The notes beneath the pieces are model-generated. The model did not search any database, was not told the DNA's origin, and saw nothing but the letters and a program-made list of their open reading frames with translations. From Clostridia bacterium (GTDB taxonomy: Bacteria; Bacillota; Clostridia; Oscillospirales; CAG-272): a stretch of DNA of 64,000 nucleotides. Below, one piece after another: positions 8,258 to 17,936 of this stretch. The number at the start of each line of letters is the position of its first letter. Position 1 is the first letter of the stretch. Where the stretch lies: the NCBI GenBank assembly GCA_017466445.1, contig JAFTUC010000022.1, positions 1 to 64,000 on the forward strand, written 5' to 3'. A program made the position numbers and the translations under genes.

Positions 8258-8896
8258 TCAATAGCTTTTTCGATTTTTGAGAATAAATTCTTTGCACAAA
8301 AGCGAATCCGGATGTACTTTTCTTCCTGTTGACTCAATGTGGGCTGCCGTTTTGTCGATAATACTTACGATGGTAAGATCTAAAATAAGCATCGGATCAG
8401 AGTCCTCCTTTTCAAGGGCAAGATAAAGCTCTCTCCGCGCCTGCTTGCAGCTTTCCCATTTTCTTGTCACCTCGACGTAGTCGGCAATGAAAAGTATCTT
8501 TGAGATGAGCGACATGTCGGGAGCACCCGTAGTGTGCTCGGCTATCGCCTTTGCGACCTCGACGCTTGTCGAAAACTCGCGGGAGGCTATCATAGCACCT
8601 GCTTTTGCGTGCATAACGGCGGGAGCTTCAAGATCGTGTACGGTAAATCCTATCGAGTATTTTCTGTCAAGCTCTTCAAATTCCTTGCTTGACAGACCCT
8701 TCGCAATGTCGTGAAGAAGCGCCGCCTTGCATAACTCGACTTTGTCAATATGGGTAAAATATTCGGCAATGGACAGACATTCATAAGCGACCGAGATTGT
8801 GTGCTCGAATCTCGTCTTGTCGGGCATACGCCGCGATATTTCGTCTGTGAGTCCCTTCAGAGATGATGGAAGGACGTGTTTTTTTTGATCTGTCAT
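8258..8896 (-). CDS. yqeK: YqeK-type HD phosphohydrolase (symmetrical Ap4A hydrolase)
   Basis: The 212-residue protein is an HD-superfamily metal-dependent phosphohydrolase. Members of the YqeK family hydrolyse diadenosine tetraphosphate to two ADP. Visible metal ligands are H near residue 28 (RFEHTISV), the HD pair in LLHDIAKG near 65, H in HAKAGA near 95 and D in FIADYVE near 135. It overlaps nadD by 4 bp (ATGA), so translation is probably coupled. Confidence 0.9.
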   Translation of the reverse strand: MTDQKKHVLPSSLKGLTDEISRRMPDKTRFEHTISVAYECLSIAEYFTHIDKVELCKAALLHDIAKGLSSKEFEELDRKYSIGFTVHDLEAPAVMHAKAGAMIASREFSTSVEVAKAIAEHTTGAPDMSLISKILFIADYVEVTRKWESCKQARRELYLALEKEDSDPMLILDLTIVSIIDKTAAHIESTGRKVHPDSLLCKEFILKNRKSY

Positions 8897-9513
8897 ATAG
8901 TTTTGTAAAGCCTGTTCTTCCTTATATAATCGTATACGGAGGGCGGAAGGTATTTTGAAACGTCCTTTCCGCTTGCGATGTCTCTTCTCAGCTCGGAGGA
9001 TGATATCTCTATCGGGCTTGTGCTCATTACAGTTATCCGCGCACCGAGATCCTTTTCGAGATGATCCTTATGCGCCGATATTCGGTCAAGGCGAGCGTCA
9101 CTTGCGCTTTCGCGAAGGGTCAGAACTATGTCCGAAAGCTCGAATATCCGCTCGGGTAGCTTCCACTGCTCAAGCGTCATGAACATATCGGTCCCGCAAA
9201 GGAAAAAAAGTCGAGTGTCGGGAGACGAAAAATGCTCAAGAGTAAGATAGGTGTAGCTGACCCCTTTTTTGATAAGCTCAAAATCGGACACGGTGACCGA
9301 GCAGTTAAAGCCCTCCTCTTGCGAGAAAGCGAGTCTTGTCATCTCAAGGCGGTGGTCGGGGTCGATCTCATATGCCTGCTTGTGAGGCGGAATGAAGGTC
9401 GGTATTATTAAAAGGGAATCAAGCTCAAGAACTTTTAAAAACTCTCTTGCCGCATTTGTGTGACCGATATGCGGAGGAGAAAAGGTTCCCCCGAATATTC
9501 CGAGACGCTTCAT
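8893..9513 (-). CDS. nadD: Nicotinate-nucleotide adenylyltransferase
   Basis: NadD transfers AMP from ATP to nicotinate mononucleotide to give deamido-NAD. The 206-residue protein begins with the nucleotidylyltransferase motif GIFGGTFSPPHIGH and carries the C-terminal ISSSELRRDIASG segment typical of the family. It overlaps both neighbours by 4 bp (with the YhbY-type gene upstream and yqeK downstream), a compact translationally coupled trio. Confidence 0.95.
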   Translation of the reverse strand: MKRLGIFGGTFSPPHIGHTNAAREFLKVLELDSLLIIPTFIPPHKQAYEIDPDHRLEMTRLAFSQEEGFNCSVTVSDFELIKKGVSYTYLTLEHFSSPDTRLFFLCGTDMFMTLEQWKLPERIFELSDIVLTLRESASDARLDRISAHKDHLEKDLGARITVMSTSPIEISSSELRRDIASGKDVSKYLPPSVYDYIRKNRLYKTI

Positions 9514-9806
9514 TTTGCCGCACCGAGATCGATCTTTTTGTGCTTCTCCGACTCTCTGTAGAGTACGAAGGTCCCTCCGACTACTCCCACAACGGCAGAC
9601 GAGGTTGCCTCTGCGATAGCCTCTGCCGCCTCTCTTGCACTGTATTCCGAATTCTGGAGCACCTTAAGCTTGATCAGCTCTCTTGCTTCAAGTGCATCGG
9701 ATATCTGTTTTGTCATGTTCTCATTTATGCCGCCCTTGCCGATCTGAAAGATAGCGGGCTCGGTCATGGCGAGAGAACGTAGATATGCTCTTTGTTTGCT
9801 TGTCAT
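9510..9806 (-). CDS. yhbY: YhbY-family (CRM domain) RNA-binding protein
   Basis: A 98-residue single CRM/YhbY domain protein, which in bacteria associates with pre-50S ribosomal particles. It has the family N-terminus LTSKQRAYLRSLAM-like stretch, the IGKGGINE loop (GxxG RNA-binding motif), LIKLKVLQNS, and a C-terminal VGVVGGTFVLYRES. It sits upstream of nadD in the same transcription unit. Confidence 0.92.
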   Translation of the reverse strand: MTSKQRAYLRSLAMTEPAIFQIGKGGINENMTKQISDALEARELIKLKVLQNSEYSAREAAEAIAEATSSAVVGVVGGTFVLYRESEKHKKIDLGAAK

Positions 9807-9843
9807 ACTGATATTTCCTCAAATATTTGATAAAGATGCGATT

Positions 9844-10446
9844 TTAGTCGTAATTTTTCAAAAATTCCGATAATTTCGGAATGAGAGCGGTAAGAGCTCT
9901 CGACCTGTGGCTGACCCTGTTTTTTTCATCGGGGGTCAACTCTCCGAATGTCTTGCCGAGCTCGGGATAGATAAACATCGGATCGTATCCGAAGCCGCCG
10001 CTTCCGAGAAGAGAATTTGCTATGATGCCGGGACATTCTCCGCGTACAGAAAGCTCCTTTCCGTCGGGAGCGACCGCGGAGAATACGCACACGAATCTTG
10101 CGCTTCTGTCCGAAACGTTTTCGAGCTTTTTAAGAAGCTTTTCGTTGTTTTTCGCGTCGTTGCATTCCTCTCCTGCGTACCGCGCGGAATATATTCCGGG
10201 CTCGCCTCCGAGTGCGTCTACCGAAAGACCGCTGTCATCGGCAAGACCGATATATCCGAGCGACGCGGGAACTGATGCCTTGATCTTCGCATTTTCTTCG
10301 AAGCTGCTGCCGTTTTCTTCTATTTCATCGGAAAAACCGATGTCGTCGAGCGAGAGGATGTCAAGCTCGCATCCGGTGACCGAGCGGTATATCTCCTTTA
10401 TCTCGCGGATCTTGTTTTTGTTTCTCGATGCAAGAACTACCTTCAT
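9844..10446 (-). CDS. rdgB: XTP/dITP diphosphatase (RdgB/HAM1 family)
   Basis: The enzyme removes non-canonical purine nucleoside triphosphates (XTP, dITP) by releasing pyrophosphate. The 200-residue product has the N-terminal ASRNKNKIREI substrate loop, the ADDSGLSVDALGG catalytic segment with the key Asp near residue 70, GFGYDPMF near 150 and the C-terminal SHRSRAL motif. It is placed between ftsY and the YhbY-type gene, in one leftward transcription unit. Confidence 0.95.
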   Translation of the reverse strand: MKVVLASRNKNKIREIKEIYRSVTGCELDILSLDDIGFSDEIEENGSSFEENAKIKASVPASLGYIGLADDSGLSVDALGGEPGIYSARYAGEECNDAKNNEKLLKKLENVSDRSARFVCVFSAVAPDGKELSVRGECPGIIANSLLGSGGFGYDPMFIYPELGKTFGELTPDEKNRVSHRSRALTALIPKLSEFLKNYD

Positions 10447-10455
10447 TTTTTTCTC

Positions 10456-11355
10456 CTATTCAAAGAGCGCGTTTACGAAGTCGACAGGCTCGAATACCTG
10501 TAGATCGTCGATCTTTTCTCCGACTCCGATGAATTTCACGGGAATTCCGAGCTCGTTCTTTATCGAGAATACGATTCCGCCCTTTGCAGTTCCGTCGAGC
10601 TTTGTGAGCACGAGTCCTGTGATCTCGGACGTGTTTTTGAATTCCTTGGCCTGATTTACCGCGTTCTGACCGGTCGTCGAATCGAGAACGAGAAGTGTCT
10701 CTCTCGATGCATCGGGAAGCTGCTTGTCGATGACGCGATTGATCTTGGAAAGCTCGTTCATGAGGTTCTTTTTGTTGTGCAGACGTCCTGCGGTGTCGAT
10801 TATAAGAATGTCGACGTCTCTCTTTATTGCCGCCGCTGCCGCGTCGTAGACGACCGCTGCGGGGTCGGAGCCCTCGCTTGATTTTACTATCTGTACACCT
10901 GCGCGATCTGCCCAGATCGAGAGCTGCTCGATTGCACCCGCGCGGAAGGTGTCGCCTGCCGCGAGAAGCACCGATTTGCCCTCTGCTTTGTAAAGATTTG
11001 CAAGCTTTGCGATCGACGTGGTCTTTCCGACTCCGTTTACACCGATGACGAGTACCACAGATGGCTTGGATGTAAGCTTCATATCCTCTTTTTCACCGAT
11101 CATTTCGCAAAGGATCGATTTGAGTGCCTCCGTAGCGGTATCCGAATCCTTGATCTTTTCCTGCTTGATCCTCTCACGGAGCTTTTCCATTATGATCTCC
11201 GTGGACTCGATACCTACGTCGGCGCAAATGAGCATTTCCTCGAGCTCGTCGAGGGTGTCCTCGTCGACACCTCGCTTGAATATTGAAATTATGCCCGAAA
11301 AGGCAGAATTTTTGGTCTTGAAAAGACCGCTTTTGAGTTTTTCAAAAAATCCCAT
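10456..11355 (-). CDS. ftsY: Signal recognition particle receptor FtsY
   Basis: FtsY is the SRP receptor GTPase that docks translating ribosomes at the membrane. The 299-residue protein is short because the acidic A domain is almost absent; the N domain starts near residue 15. The G domain shows the P-loop GVNGVGKTTS near residue 105, DTFRAGA, the G3 motif DTAGRLHN, the G4 motif TKLDGTAKGG and the closing GVGEKIDDL. It overlaps the smc stop codon by one base (TAATG), as commonly seen for smc-ftsY pairs in Firmicutes. Confidence 0.96.
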   Translation of the reverse strand: MGFFEKLKSGLFKTKNSAFSGIISIFKRGVDEDTLDELEEMLICADVGIESTEIIMEKLRERIKQEKIKDSDTATEALKSILCEMIGEKEDMKLTSKPSVVLVIGVNGVGKTTSIAKLANLYKAEGKSVLLAAGDTFRAGAIEQLSIWADRAGVQIVKSSEGSDPAAVVYDAAAAAIKRDVDILIIDTAGRLHNKKNLMNELSKINRVIDKQLPDASRETLLVLDSTTGQNAVNQAKEFKNTSEITGLVLTKLDGTAKGGIVFSIKNELGIPVKFIGVGEKIDDLQVFEPVDFVNALFE

Positions 11356-14300
11356 TATATTTTAACTCCGAGTTTCTTTTCGATTTCGCTTAGATTGACC
11401 GAGAGAAGCTGAGAAACGCCGCGCTCCTGCATAGTAACGCCGTACATTTCGTCAGCGGCCTCCATCGTTCCGCGCCTGTGAGTGATTATTATGAACTGGA
11501 CCTTGTCCGAGAATCGCTTTGCGTAATTTGCGAATCTCGTTACGTTGACGTCATCGAGGGCAGACTCGATCTCGTCGAGCAGACAGAAGGGAGGGGGATT
11601 GATCATGATTATCGCAAAGTAGATGGCAATAGCGATAAAAGATTGCTCTCCGCCCGAAAGCTGTCTGAGATTATGTATCTTCTTTCCCGGAGGCGCTACG
11701 TTTATGTCGATACCGCTGGTAAGAAGATTGTCCGGATCGGTAAGAGTGAGCGATGCGCTTCCTCCTCCGAACAGATCGCGGAAAACCTTCGAGAAATTTT
11801 CGTTGATCTTTTCAAAGGTCTCGGCAAATCTGCCGCGCATCTCCTTTTCAAGACGTGCGATGACCTGAACGCAGTCGGCCTTTGCCTTCTGGAGATCCTC
11901 GATCTGACCCGACATAAAGTCGTATTCCTTCTTGACCGCCGCATATTCCTCGATAGCACCGATGTGAACGTTTCCGAGCTCCTTCATCTTGGCGCTGAGT
12001 ATGTTCTGCTCTGCGAGCATCGTCGGACGATTTTCGTCGGTGGTTGCGGGATATTCAAGAAGGGAAGCATCTGCGTATGACAAACTGTAGTCATCCCAGA
12101 GACGGTCTGTAAGACGCTCCTTTTCCTCGCGTATGCGCTCGGACGCAGCCTCAAGCCTTGTGAGAGTCATGAATACGAGCTCTCTTTCGTGAGTCTTTTC
12201 CTTGATCGTATTACGAGTGAGATTTATCTCCTTTTCGTATTCGTCGCCGTCTCCCGAAAGCTTTTCGAGAAGCTCTTCAAGCTCCTTTATTTTACGGTCG
12301 GCAAGAACGATGGCATCCTTTGTCTCGTCCGCTTCGCTCTCAAGCTCCTTTATGCGCTCGTTTATCTCGTGCATGCGAAGATCGAGATCCTCGATGTCCT
12401 TCTTTACAGAGGCAATAAACTCGGCACTGCGAAGGATACGGGACTCGGCATTTTCGAGCTCCTTGCCGCTTACCGAAACGTTTACAAATATCTCGCTCTT
12501 CTCGCTTGCGAGAGTGGCGATCGAGCGATTTACGGATTCTATCTCGCTTTCAAGCCTGAGCGCGGAGGCATCCTTTTCCTTTATAAGGGTCTCGAGCTCG
12601 CTTATGCGACTTTTCATCTCAAGAGCACGTGCGGAGCGCTCGCTGCGTTCCTTTTCGATCTCTCCGAGTTTTTCGGATATCTCGGATATCCTCAGCTCAA
12701 GCTCTGCAAGAGAGCGCTCTCTGAGCGAAATCGAAGCCTCTCCTGCGCTTATGAGAGAAGAGAGCATTGAGATGCTGTCCGCATTGCTTTCTATTTCACC
12801 TTCAAGCTCGTCCGACGATCTTTTAATATCCGCAAGCTTTTTGCGAAGAGTCTCGCAGAGCCCGAGAGCCTTGCTTTCATCCTCGTCAAGCTTTGCGATG
12901 TCAAGACCTCTTGTGAGTATTCCGCTGTCCCTCTTTGCCGCACCTCCGGTAAACGATCCGCCCGCGTTTATAAGCTGACCGTCAAGCGTAACGATCCTTA
13001 CCGAGTAGGAGAGCTCCTTTGCGGTGACCGAGGCATTGTCAAGTGTGTCGAAAACCACCGTACGTCCGAGCAGATAGGATATTACCGCTCTGCATCGCTC
13101 GTCGCATTTTACAAGCTCGTCGGCAACGCCGATGTATCCTGCCTTTCGTTTAAGAAGATTTATGTCTGCGGAAAGCTTTTGCGCCTTTATCGAGGTAAGC
13201 GGATAGAAGGTCGCACGTCCCGCGTTTTCGCGCTTGAGATACTCGATAGCCGATTTTGCGGCATTTTCGTTTTCAACTATGATGTTCTGTATGTTCGAGC
13301 CGAGAGCGGTCTCGATAGCGAGAGTAAGCTCACGCTTTACGCTTATCTGCTTTGATACCGGTCCGATAACGCCCTTGATCTGTCCCTTGGCGGACGCGTC
13401 GGCTACCGCCTTGACCGATCTTTGATATCCGTCGAAATGCTCATCCATTCTGCGCAGTGCGTCAGCCTTCTGACGGCAAGCGGCGGCGTTTGCCGAGGCG
13501 TTGTCTATCTCGGAGCGTATAAGTTCGGATTCCGACTCGAGCTTTTCGACCGACTCGAGAAGCTTTGCGCGCTCCGATCTTAGCTCCTCGGCCTTCTTTT
13601 CATAGTGAAGGACGGAACTGCGTCCGCTTTCGATCTCCTCGCAGAGAGCCTTCTTTTCGGCGCTTGCCTTTTCCATATCGGCGCTGAGCTCCTCAGTGTG
13701 GGAATCACTTGATGAGCTTCTTGCTCCGAATGCAGAGTAATCCACACGAAGCTCGTTGTATTCGCCCTCAAGGGCATCTATGCAGTCTCTTACCGAGTCA
13801 AGCTCGCCTTGGAGACTGTTGACCCTTTCTCTTTCAAGATCGAGCTCGGTCGATTTTTTGTTAAGAAGCTCGCTTTGGATCGAAAGACGCTCGGTGATAG
13901 CCTTTTTCTCCTCAATAAGGGATGTATGCTCGTTTTCCGCGATCTCGAGCTTTGCAAGCGCAGATCTTGTGCTTGCCTCACCCTCGGAGAGCGCGCCGCT
14001 CGCGTTCTGTTTGTTGTTTCCCGCAAGTGTGAGAGTCGTTTCAAGTCTGTTCTTTTCGCGCTCCTGCTCAAGAAGCATCGTTCTCGTGCGTTCTATCTCA
14101 ATGCGCTTTTCCATCTGAGATGTTGCAAGCTGCTCGCTTCGTTTTTCAAGGGATGCAAGAAGTCCGTCGGCTATTTCAAGCTCGTTTCTTGATACTACGA
14201 GCTCCTTTTCGTTTTCAGCGCCTCTTTCGAGGATCTTTCCGATGTCGTAGACCGAAATTGCAACGTCGAGTGCCTTCTTCTTCTCATATATTTCAAGATA

Positions 14301-14945
14301 AGCCTTTGCCTTGGCGCTGTCTCTCTCAAGGGAAGGTAGCCTGCGCGCGTGGTGAGAAACTATGTCACTGAGTCGCGTGATGTTGTCCTCTGCCTCGGCA
14401 AGACGCTTTTCCGATTCTGCCTTTTTTATTCTGTATTTGGAGATTCCCGCCGCTTCCTCGAATATTATGCGACGGTCGTCGCTTTTTTGCGAGATTATTT
14501 CTGATATCTTGCCCTGACCGATTATAGAGTATCCGGTCTTGCCTATACCGGTATTCATAAACATTTCGGCAATGTCCTTAAGACGGACCTGCTTGTTGTT
14601 TATGAGATACTGACTGTCACCCGTCCTGAAATAACGTCTTGTGACGGTGATCTCGTCAAACTCCGAGTTTATGCGGTTTTCTCCTCTGTTGTCGATCGTC
14701 ATCGAAACCTCCGCAAAGCCCATTGCGGGACGGTGCTCGGTACCGCCGAATATGACGTCCTCCATTTTCGTTCCTCTTATGTTTTTCGAGGAAAGCTCGC
14801 CGAGGACCCATTTTACGGCATCGGAGATGTTCGATTTTCCGCTTCCGTTGGGACCTACGATGATGGTCATGCCCGGGTCGATCTTTATTTTGGTTCTTTG
14901 TGGAAATGATTTGAATCCGTGAAGTTCAAGCGATAAAAGTCGCAT
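11355..14945 (-). CDS. smc: Chromosome segregation protein SMC
   Basis: SMC forms the ring-shaped condensin that organises and separates the chromosome with ScpA and ScpB. At 1196 residues it is full length. The order is head half with Walker A GPNGSGKSN near residue 32, a long coiled coil, a hinge around residues 500-660 (GVIGPVSKQI ... GGSFTGGAA), a second coiled coil, and the head half with the ABC signature LSGGEQSF and Walker B FCLLDEIESALDD near residue 1130. The partners scpA and scpB are not in this window. It is encoded between a radical SAM gene and ftsY. Confidence 0.97.
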   Translation of the reverse strand: MRLLSLELHGFKSFPQRTKIKIDPGMTIIVGPNGSGKSNISDAVKWVLGELSSKNIRGTKMEDVIFGGTEHRPAMGFAEVSMTIDNRGENRINSEFDEITVTRRYFRTGDSQYLINNKQVRLKDIAEMFMNTGIGKTGYSIIGQGKISEIISQKSDDRRIIFEEAAGISKYRIKKAESEKRLAEAEDNITRLSDIVSHHARRLPSLERDSAKAKAYLEIYEKKKALDVAISVYDIGKILERGAENEKELVVSRNELEIADGLLASLEKRSEQLATSQMEKRIEIERTRTMLLEQEREKNRLETTLTLAGNNKQNASGALSEGEASTRSALAKLEIAENEHTSLIEEKKAITERLSIQSELLNKKSTELDLERERVNSLQGELDSVRDCIDALEGEYNELRVDYSAFGARSSSSDSHTEELSADMEKASAEKKALCEEIESGRSSVLHYEKKAEELRSERAKLLESVEKLESESELIRSEIDNASANAAACRQKADALRRMDEHFDGYQRSVKAVADASAKGQIKGVIGPVSKQISVKRELTLAIETALGSNIQNIIVENENAAKSAIEYLKRENAGRATFYPLTSIKAQKLSADINLLKRKAGYIGVADELVKCDERCRAVISYLLGRTVVFDTLDNASVTAKELSYSVRIVTLDGQLINAGGSFTGGAAKRDSGILTRGLDIAKLDEDESKALGLCETLRKKLADIKRSSDELEGEIESNADSISMLSSLISAGEASISLRERSLAELELRISEISEKLGEIEKERSERSARALEMKSRISELETLIKEKDASALRLESEIESVNRSIATLASEKSEIFVNVSVSGKELENAESRILRSAEFIASVKKDIEDLDLRMHEINERIKELESEADETKDAIVLADRKIKELEELLEKLSGDGDEYEKEINLTRNTIKEKTHERELVFMTLTRLEAASERIREEKERLTDRLWDDYSLSYADASLLEYPATTDENRPTMLAEQNILSAKMKELGNVHIGAIEEYAAVKKEYDFMSGQIEDLQKAKADCVQVIARLEKEMRGRFAETFEKINENFSKVFRDLFGGGSASLTLTDPDNLLTSGIDINVAPPGKKIHNLRQLSGGEQSFIAIAIYFAIIMINPPPFCLLDEIESALDDVNVTRFANYAKRFSDKVQFIIITHRRGTMEAADEMYGVTMQERGVSQLLSVNLSEIEKKLGVKI

Positions 14946-14983
14946 TTGATGTCTCCTGTTTTTTTATATTGTTTGTCTCTGTG

Positions 14984-16024
14984 TCATGAAACTGAAAATT
15001 CATATCCGGACAGATTTTCGTCCGTAACAAAGGATATTTTTGAAAGTGAGTATTTTTCCTTCAGAGATATGGCGTTCGATCTTTTTTGTCCGATCGCCTT
15101 GGAAAGCATGTTTCTTGCGACCGATATTGTTACAGACCTTCCCGAAAGATCACCGAGAGTGTCGAGACGTGCGCAGAAAAGCTTTAAAAAGAATGCCGAA
15201 AAGCAGATCTCGCCAAGCGCGGGATGGAAGGCTCCCGCCGTAAGTCCGTCCTCGGAGTGGAGCGACTCGCTCTCGCAAAGACCGACCCGTATCACGGGCA
15301 GATCGTTTTTGTAAGCGAGATAGAGAAGCTCGGCTACCCTTTCGGATGCCTCCTTTGGAGATATCGGCTGATATTTTCCGAGAAGCATCATATCGTAAAG
15401 CTCGGTCTTGTGAAATACTACCGTGGGATATATACGTACCCCATCGGCTTTGCAGTCGCATATTCCCGTCATAGTATAAAGCTCGTCCGTAAGGGTGGAG
15501 AGGGGAAGCCCGACCATCATCTGACCGATCAGGTCAAATCCTGCGGTCTTTACCGCATGCATAGCTCTTATCGAGTCGTCTGCGGTGTGACCTCTTTTGG
15601 AAGCCGAGAGCACTCTGTCGGAAAGACTCTGAATGCCGAGTTCAATCGTTTTTACGGGATATTTTGAAAGTATAGAGATTATTTCGTCCGATATGTAATC
15701 TGGTCTTGTGGAAAGACGTATTCCGGATGCAAGTCCTTTTTCGCAGTAGGAGGTAGCAAGCTCGAGAAGCTCTGTCATGAGCGGACGCTCAATGCCGGTA
15801 AAGCTTCCGCCGAAGAAAGCGATCTCTCGCTCTGCGTGCTTGTCTGCGTTCGGAGAGAAAACGACTTCGTCTATGGACTTTTTCGCATCCTCAATCGAAA
15901 ATGTCTCGTGCCCCGTTATCCTTCTCTGATTGCAGAAAACGCAGTCGTTCGGACAACCGAGATGGGGAACGAAGACGGGAATGTTTATGTGTTTCAAGAT
16001 AGAACCGTCCTTAATATCGGTCAT
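14984..16024 (-). CDS. Radical SAM protein, Elp3-like clade
   Basis: The 346-residue protein has the radical SAM cluster C-x3-C-x2-C in HLGCPNDCVFCNQRR near residue 25, FFGGSFTG (the GGE-like SAM-binding strand) near 70, and STRPDYI and IELGIQS further on. The overall pattern resembles the N-terminal radical SAM half of Elp3 rather than HemN or MiaB, and no acetyltransferase domain follows. The same gene is often found between rnc and smc in Clostridia. It overlaps rnc by 4 bp. The reaction is unknown; tRNA modification is a plausible guess only. Confidence 0.85.
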   Translation of the reverse strand: MTDIKDGSILKHINIPVFVPHLGCPNDCVFCNQRRITGHETFSIEDAKKSIDEVVFSPNADKHAEREIAFFGGSFTGIERPLMTELLELATSYCEKGLASGIRLSTRPDYISDEIISILSKYPVKTIELGIQSLSDRVLSASKRGHTADDSIRAMHAVKTAGFDLIGQMMVGLPLSTLTDELYTMTGICDCKADGVRIYPTVVFHKTELYDMMLLGKYQPISPKEASERVAELLYLAYKNDLPVIRVGLCESESLHSEDGLTAGAFHPALGEICFSAFFLKLFCARLDTLGDLSGRSVTISVARNMLSKAIGQKRSNAISLKEKYSLSKISFVTDENLSGYEFSVS

Positions 16025-16752
16025 TCTCCGTCAAAACCGAAGAATTTGAGTGCGTCGCGTGCGGCGTTTTGCTCGGCCTCACGCTTGCTCGATCCGCTTC
16101 CCGTGCCGAGAATGTTAGACTCGTTGAGACGCGCCTGAGCCACGAAGGTGCGCATGTGAGGAGGACCTGATTCGGATATTATGTCGTACACAAGCGTCTC
16201 ACCGGGCTTTTGCTGAACGATCTGCTGAAGCTTTGTTTTGTAGTCGGTTGCGGAGGACTCGCGTATCGTCTTGTCAGCAAGAGCGGTCACGTAAGGGAGA
16301 AGGAATGCGCGAACCTCGTCTATTCCCGAATCAAGGTAAATGGCGGCAAGAAGTGCCTCGTACGCATCCGATAGGATGGACGGACGCTCTCTGCCCTTGT
16401 TTATCTCCTCGCCGTGACCGAGACGCAGATATTTTCCGAGCCCGATGTCGCAAGCAAATGATGCAAGTGCCTTTTCACATACGACCGCAGATCTTATTTT
16501 TGACAGATCTCCCTCGGGAGCATCACTCAGCTTTGAGAAAAGATAGGTACTTACAATGAGAGAAAGCACGGCGTCTCCGAGAAACTCAAGCCTCTCGTTT
16601 GATTCTGCCGAGCGTCCCTTGGCCTTTTCCTCGTTTGAAAATGACGAGTGCGTTAGGGCAAGCTCAAGAAGTCTTTTGTCCTTAAAAACGTAGGATATAC
16701 TGCTTTCGAGCTGCGAGAGCGGGAAAACTGAATGTTTTTGAGCGTTGTTCAT
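16021..16752 (-). CDS. rnc: Ribonuclease III
   Basis: RNase III cleaves double-stranded RNA during rRNA and mRNA processing. The 243-residue product has the catalytic signature ERLEFLGDAVL near residue 45 with the acidic metal ligands, a second acidic site in LSDAYEALLAAIYLD near 120, and a double-stranded RNA-binding domain from about residue 160 ending SSKREAEQNAARDAL. The start at 16752 is preferred to an in-frame ATG at 16824, which would lie inside plsX. The ribosome binding site (GAAAGG) is rather far upstream, so the start is slightly uncertain. Confidence 0.94.
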   Translation of the reverse strand: MNNAQKHSVFPLSQLESSISYVFKDKRLLELALTHSSFSNEEKAKGRSAESNERLEFLGDAVLSLIVSTYLFSKLSDAPEGDLSKIRSAVVCEKALASFACDIGLGKYLRLGHGEEINKGRERPSILSDAYEALLAAIYLDSGIDEVRAFLLPYVTALADKTIRESSATDYKTKLQQIVQQKPGETLVYDIISESGPPHMRTFVAQARLNESNILGTGSGSSKREAEQNAARDALKFFGFDGE

Positions 16753-16780
16753 TTTAGAAAAACTTTTGCCTTTCGGAAAC

Positions 16781-17905
16781 TTAAGAATCTGATTTTTCGG
16801 ACGTACCTTGCGATGCGGGAGCACTCTGCGATGCCTCGCTATCCGCAGGCGTTGCCTTGGATTCGGGTTTGGATTCGGGTTTGGATGCGGGCTTGGGTCT
16901 CGATACCGTCACACCCTCGGGAAGAGCGCAATACTTCGAAATGTCCTTTATTATACCTGTGTTGTAATAGAAAATTGCCTGTCTTACCGCATTTTTTATA
17001 GCGAGAGCATCAGAGCTTCCGTGCGCTTTGATGACCGGACGGGAGATACCGAGGAAGGGCGCTCCGCCGTATTCGGAGGCATCAAAGCTCTTTTTGAGAT
17101 TGTCAACCTGCTTCTTTACAAGGAGCGCGGAGACGAGCGACGCGGGATTTGACTTGAATATCGCCTTCAGCTTCTTTCCGAAGAAGGAGCCCATGCCCTC
17201 AATGGTCTTGAGAAGGATGTTGCCCGAGAAACCGTCTGCGACGAGAACGTCGCACTTTCCGAAGGGGACCTCCTTGCCCTCTACGTTTCCTATAAAATTG
17301 AGATTAGACTTTCTGAGAAGCTCGTAAGCCTCTACTTGTACGGGAGTTCCTTTTTTGGACTCGGTTCCGATGTTGAGAAGTCCTACGGTCGGGTGAGCGA
17401 TGCCAAAGATCTTTTCCATGTAGATCGATCCCATTATCGCAAACTGATAAAGATGCGCGGCATCGACAGTTGCGTTTGCGCCCGAGTCTATCAGTAAAAT
17501 GGGCTTTTCAAGAGGAAGGATGGTCGCTATAGCCGAACGGAGCACACCCTTTATGCGGTGAACATAAAGGGTAGAGCCTGCGTGAAGCGCGCCTGTGTTT
17601 CCTGCACTTACGAAAGCGTCACCGAAGCCGTCCTTGAGAAGCTTGAAGCCTACTCGAAGCGAGGAATCGGGCTTTTCGCGCACGCTGAGAGGTGAGTCCT
17701 CCATCGTTATTTCCTGAGTGCAGTGAACTATCTGTATGCCGGGATCATTGAGATCGACATGAGTGCGATCTGCGGCACGTCTGATCTTGGTCTCGTCACC
17801 GACGAGAATGAGCTCGTGATTCATTTCTTTTCTTACGAGAGATGCGCCCTCGACTACGATATCCGGAGCAAAATCTCCGCCCATAGCGTCAAGAATTATC
17901 TTCAT
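16781..17905 (-). CDS. plsX: Phosphate acyltransferase PlsX with a low-complexity C-terminal tail
   Basis: PlsX makes acyl-phosphate from acyl-ACP for phospholipid synthesis. The first ~330 residues are the usual domain: MKIILDAMGGDFAPD at the start, GNTGALHAG near 100, GFSGNILLKT near 225 and SSDALAIKNA near 295. After about residue 335 comes an unusual tail rich in Lys, Pro, Ser, Glu and Ala (KPASKPESKPESK and following), about 35 residues not found in typical PlsX. The next gene is rnc; the acpP gene that often lies between them is missing here. Confidence 0.94.
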   Translation of the reverse strand: MKIILDAMGGDFAPDIVVEGASLVRKEMNHELILVGDETKIRRAADRTHVDLNDPGIQIVHCTQEITMEDSPLSVREKPDSSLRVGFKLLKDGFGDAFVSAGNTGALHAGSTLYVHRIKGVLRSAIATILPLEKPILLIDSGANATVDAAHLYQFAIMGSIYMEKIFGIAHPTVGLLNIGTESKKGTPVQVEAYELLRKSNLNFIGNVEGKEVPFGKCDVLVADGFSGNILLKTIEGMGSFFGKKLKAIFKSNPASLVSALLVKKQVDNLKKSFDASEYGGAPFLGISRPVIKAHGSSDALAIKNAVRQAIFYYNTGIIKDISKYCALPEGVTVSRPKPASKPESKPESKATPADSEASQSAPASQGTSEKSDS

Positions 17906-17936
17906 AGTAAATGATCTCCTTTAAATTAACTTTTGA

